In this document: one piece after another, positions 56,042 to 57,896 of the stretch
Layout of the letters: every line of letters starts with the position of its first letter
How positions within the stretch are numbered: position 1 is the stretch's first letter
Origin: Pleurocapsa sp. CCALA 161
Lineage (GTDB): Bacteria; Cyanobacteriota; Cyanobacteriia; Cyanobacteriales; Xenococcaceae
DNA: 57,896 nucleotides
Assembly: GCF_003003995.1 (NCBI RefSeq)
Contig: NZ_PVWF01000019.1
Location: forward strand, 1 to 57,896
Direction of reading: 5' to 3'
Translations under genes and position numbers: made by a program
Notes under the pieces: model-generated
Database searches by the model: none
What the model was told of the DNA's origin: nothing
The model's input: only the letters and a program-made list of their open reading frames with translations

Positions 56042-57896
56042 TCAGTTTTGATTTACCTGTGTGATTTGCTCTAATATTTGCTCAATAGTAGTTGCAGGTT
56101 CTAAACAAGATGAACTGGTGCAGACTAAAGCGATCGCACCTTCAGGTAATTCCTCTTCAATTCTGTATACGCTAGTCGGTAGGTAATGAGAACTTAATTG
56201 CTCTAAATTTTCTCGATTACTTTTGACACTTGTACCATGCAGCCACCAATCTAAGGCGGTGAATAGACTAGGACAGGCTGTAGGCGATTTTTCCATTACT
56301 AAACTAAATGCCTGGAGTCCTTGCTGTGCTTGTTCTCGATATTCTAAATTATCAGTTAATAAAGACAAACGGATTAAATTAGCGATCGCAATGCCATTAG
56401 CCGCAGGGGTAGCATTATCCATATAGCTACGTTCCCTGACTAATAACTCTTTTCCAGCATCGGTGGAATTATTGTAATAGCCACCCTGTTCGATACTCCA
56501 GAGTAAATCATCAAATTCCCCTTGAATTCTTAAGGCGTGTTCTAACCATTGGGAATCTTCTGGACAAGCAGCCTGAAGATCTAATAAAGCTTTAATCAAT
56601 AAGGCATAGTCTTCTGACTGAGCAGGTACTGTCGCCACGCCATCATAGTTGAGCCGTTGTAATCTACCCTCTAGCCATTGGTTTTGTAGGATAAACTGAA
56701 TTGCCTTAGTGGCTAAATCTAAATAAGACTGTTCTTTAAATACACCGTAGGCTCTAGCCAATCCTGAGATCATCAGACTATTCCAAGCTGTGATCGCTTT
56801 TGTATCCGTAACAGGCGGAATACGCCCCAGCCAATTTTTGGTCTTAGCTTCCTGGTTATTTTTTGCAGGGGGAAAGATATCTATTTCGGTTACAGGTTGT
56901 CCGTAGCGTACTGTAAACAGTTTGCCTAATGTTTGTTCTAAATTATCAGATAACCTAGACTCTGATAAGCGCTGTAAGACGTTCTTACCTTCAAAGTTTC
57001 CTCTAGGAGTAACTGTAAATTCTTGCTCTAATTCGGTTAATTCTGTAGCGCTGAGTAAAGATTCTAATTCCTGATAGCTCCAAACATAAAAATCTCCTTC
57101 TTCTGGCTCAACTGCTTCTGGCGTAGTAAAATTATCGGCATCTTGAGCTGCATAAAAATAACCTTGGGGATGAGTCATTTCTCGCTTGAGCCATTGAACC
57201 GTCAAAGCGATCGCTTTTTTAATTGCGGGTTGCTCTACTCCACTACTCCATAAGTTAGCCAAATACTCGATAATTTGCCCATTATCATAGAGCATCTTTT
57301 CAAAATGAGGCACTGTCCAAGTATTATCTACGGTATAGCGATGAAATCCCCCTGCTACATGGTCGTATATCCCCCCTGTGACTAAATCTAAACCGCGCTG
57401 TTGGGATAGTGCTTGAGTATTGTAATCATATTCCTGATTTAATCTACTACCTTGTAAAGCGATCGTCGCGTAGGGAATCATGGGAAAACTGGGACGACCA
57501 AAATCATTTGGTTGAATAGCTGCGGTATTAGCATTTATACCCTGGTTAATTAAGTCTCGGTCTAAACTCGCCTCTTGATTGGCAGGTAGAGTTGCCGATT
57601 GCTGAAGATTACTAAGGATTTCGCTTTTAAAAGCCAGCAACTTTTCTGGTTCTTGGTCATAAAAACGGCGTATGGACTGAAGCATTTCCAAAAACCCAGG
57701 ACGACCATATTTTGGCTCAACAGGAAAATAAGTACCGCCGTAAAAAGGCACGAGATCTTCAGGGTTTAAAAAGATATTTAATGGCCACCCCCCTTGCCCC
57801 GTCATCATTTGCAGCGCCTGCATATAGATGCTATCGATGTCTGGTCTTTCTTCGCGGTCTACTTTAATCGGCAGAAAGTTATTATTGAGATAATCG
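56042..57896 (-). CDS. DUF255 / YyaL-type protein, 5' end beyond window
   Basis: About 618 codons of a larger protein; the frame stays open to the right edge. The residues before 57823 (FLPIKVDREERPDIDSIYMQ) are the family's, so the apparent Met start at 57823 is internal. The visible part includes MMTGQGGWPLNIFLNPEDLV from the thioredoxin-like domain, GGIYDHVAGGFHRYTVDNTW, and the (alpha/alpha)6 catalytic-like region with PHFEKMLYDNGQ. The CxxC-bearing N-terminus lies outside. The role of the family is uncertain, although sugar-binding or epimerase-like functions have been proposed. Confidence 0.93.
   Translation of the reverse strand, partial: DYLNNNFLPIKVDREERPDIDSIYMQALQMMTGQGGWPLNIFLNPEDLVPFYGGTYFPVEPKYGRPGFLEMLQSIRRFYDQEPEKLLAFKSEILSNLQQSATLPANQEASLDRDLINQGINANTAAIQPNDFGRPSFPMIPYATIALQGSRLNQEYDYNTQALSQQRGLDLVTGGIYDHVAGGFHRYTVDNTWTVPHFEKMLYDNGQIIEYLANLWSSGVEQPAIKKAIALTVQWLKREMTHPQGYFYAAQDADNFTTPEAVEPEEGDFYVWSYQELESLLSATELTELEQEFTVTPRGNFEGKNVLQRLSESRLSDNLEQTLGKLFTVRYGQPVTEIDIFPPAKNNQEAKTKNWLGRIPPVTDTKAITAWNSLMISGLARAYGVFKEQSYLDLATKAIQFILQNQWLEGRLQRLNYDGVATVPAQSEDYALLIKALLDLQAACPEDSQWLEHALRIQGEFDDLLWSIEQGGYYNNSTDAGKELLVRERSYMDNATPAANGIAIANLIRLSLLTDNLEYREQAQQGLQAFSLVMEKSPTACPSLFTALDWWLHGTSVKSNRENLEQLSSHYLPTSVYRIEEELPEGAIALVCTSSSCLEPATTIEQILEQITQVNQN

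Overview
The window is cyanobacterial chromosome. The HIP1 octamer GCGATCGC is scattered through almost all of it. It carries photosynthetic-lineage genes: ndhH, psb30 (ycf12), gun4, ictB, the cyanobacterial atp operon with both b and b' subunits, nrtP and ferredoxin-type narB. Short heptanucleotide tandem repeats lie in many intergenic gaps. The style suggests a unicellular, colonial or baeocystous cyanobacterium, but the species cannot be read from the sequence.

Positions 1-4413 look like acquired DNA: a tight plus-strand run of genes (PD-(D/E)XK-type nuclease, P-loop replication-type ATPase, several small unknowns) with no HIP1 octamer before 4592. AT-rich perfect palindromes stand before and after the run. 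It is followed by a structured 55-base element, a consensus promoter driving a possible small RNA, and an inverted partial copy of the adjacent tRNA-Val(UAC) gene.

From 4414 to about 13.7 kb are housekeeping genes: tRNA-Val, ndhH, folC, a DnaQ-like exonuclease, a cysteine desulfurase, a cupin, a dead transposase fragment, folK, queC and mnmE. From 13.8 to 21.1 kb are an exopolysaccharide priming transferase, ictB, a histidine-kinase-like protein that has lost its phospho-acceptor histidine, gun4, a possible 59-residue protein and a NarL-type response regulator. From 21.3 to 30.6 kb come icd, an amino-acid-type ABC ATPase, psb30, a DUF3293 protein, a holin-like membrane protein, a large fusion protein (cyclic-nucleotide-binding fold, degenerate sigma54-activator AAA+ domain, membrane polyferredoxin), an acetyltransferase, a mazEF-type pair and a methyltransferase.

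From 31.0 to 37.0 kb lies the ATP synthase operon atpI-atpB-atpE-atpG-atpF-atpH-atpA-atpC, ended by a clear terminator. Then come recQ, a membrane protein, plsX-fabH, a D-Ala-D-Ala carboxypeptidase, and a nitrate cluster (NtcA box, nrtP, narB, an unknown gene, mobA). The right end holds an LCP-family cell-wall ligase, recJ, an orphan MNT nucleotidyltransferase, a peroxiredoxin, two small envelope proteins and a DUF255/YyaL-type gene that runs off the window.

The items most worth a second look are the catalytically degenerate AAA+/polyferredoxin fusion, two 104-base intergenic repeats whose terminal stems covary, the tRNA-Val inverted copy beside the HIP1-free cassette, the pseudo-histidine kinase, and the candidate small RNA at about 4134-4250.
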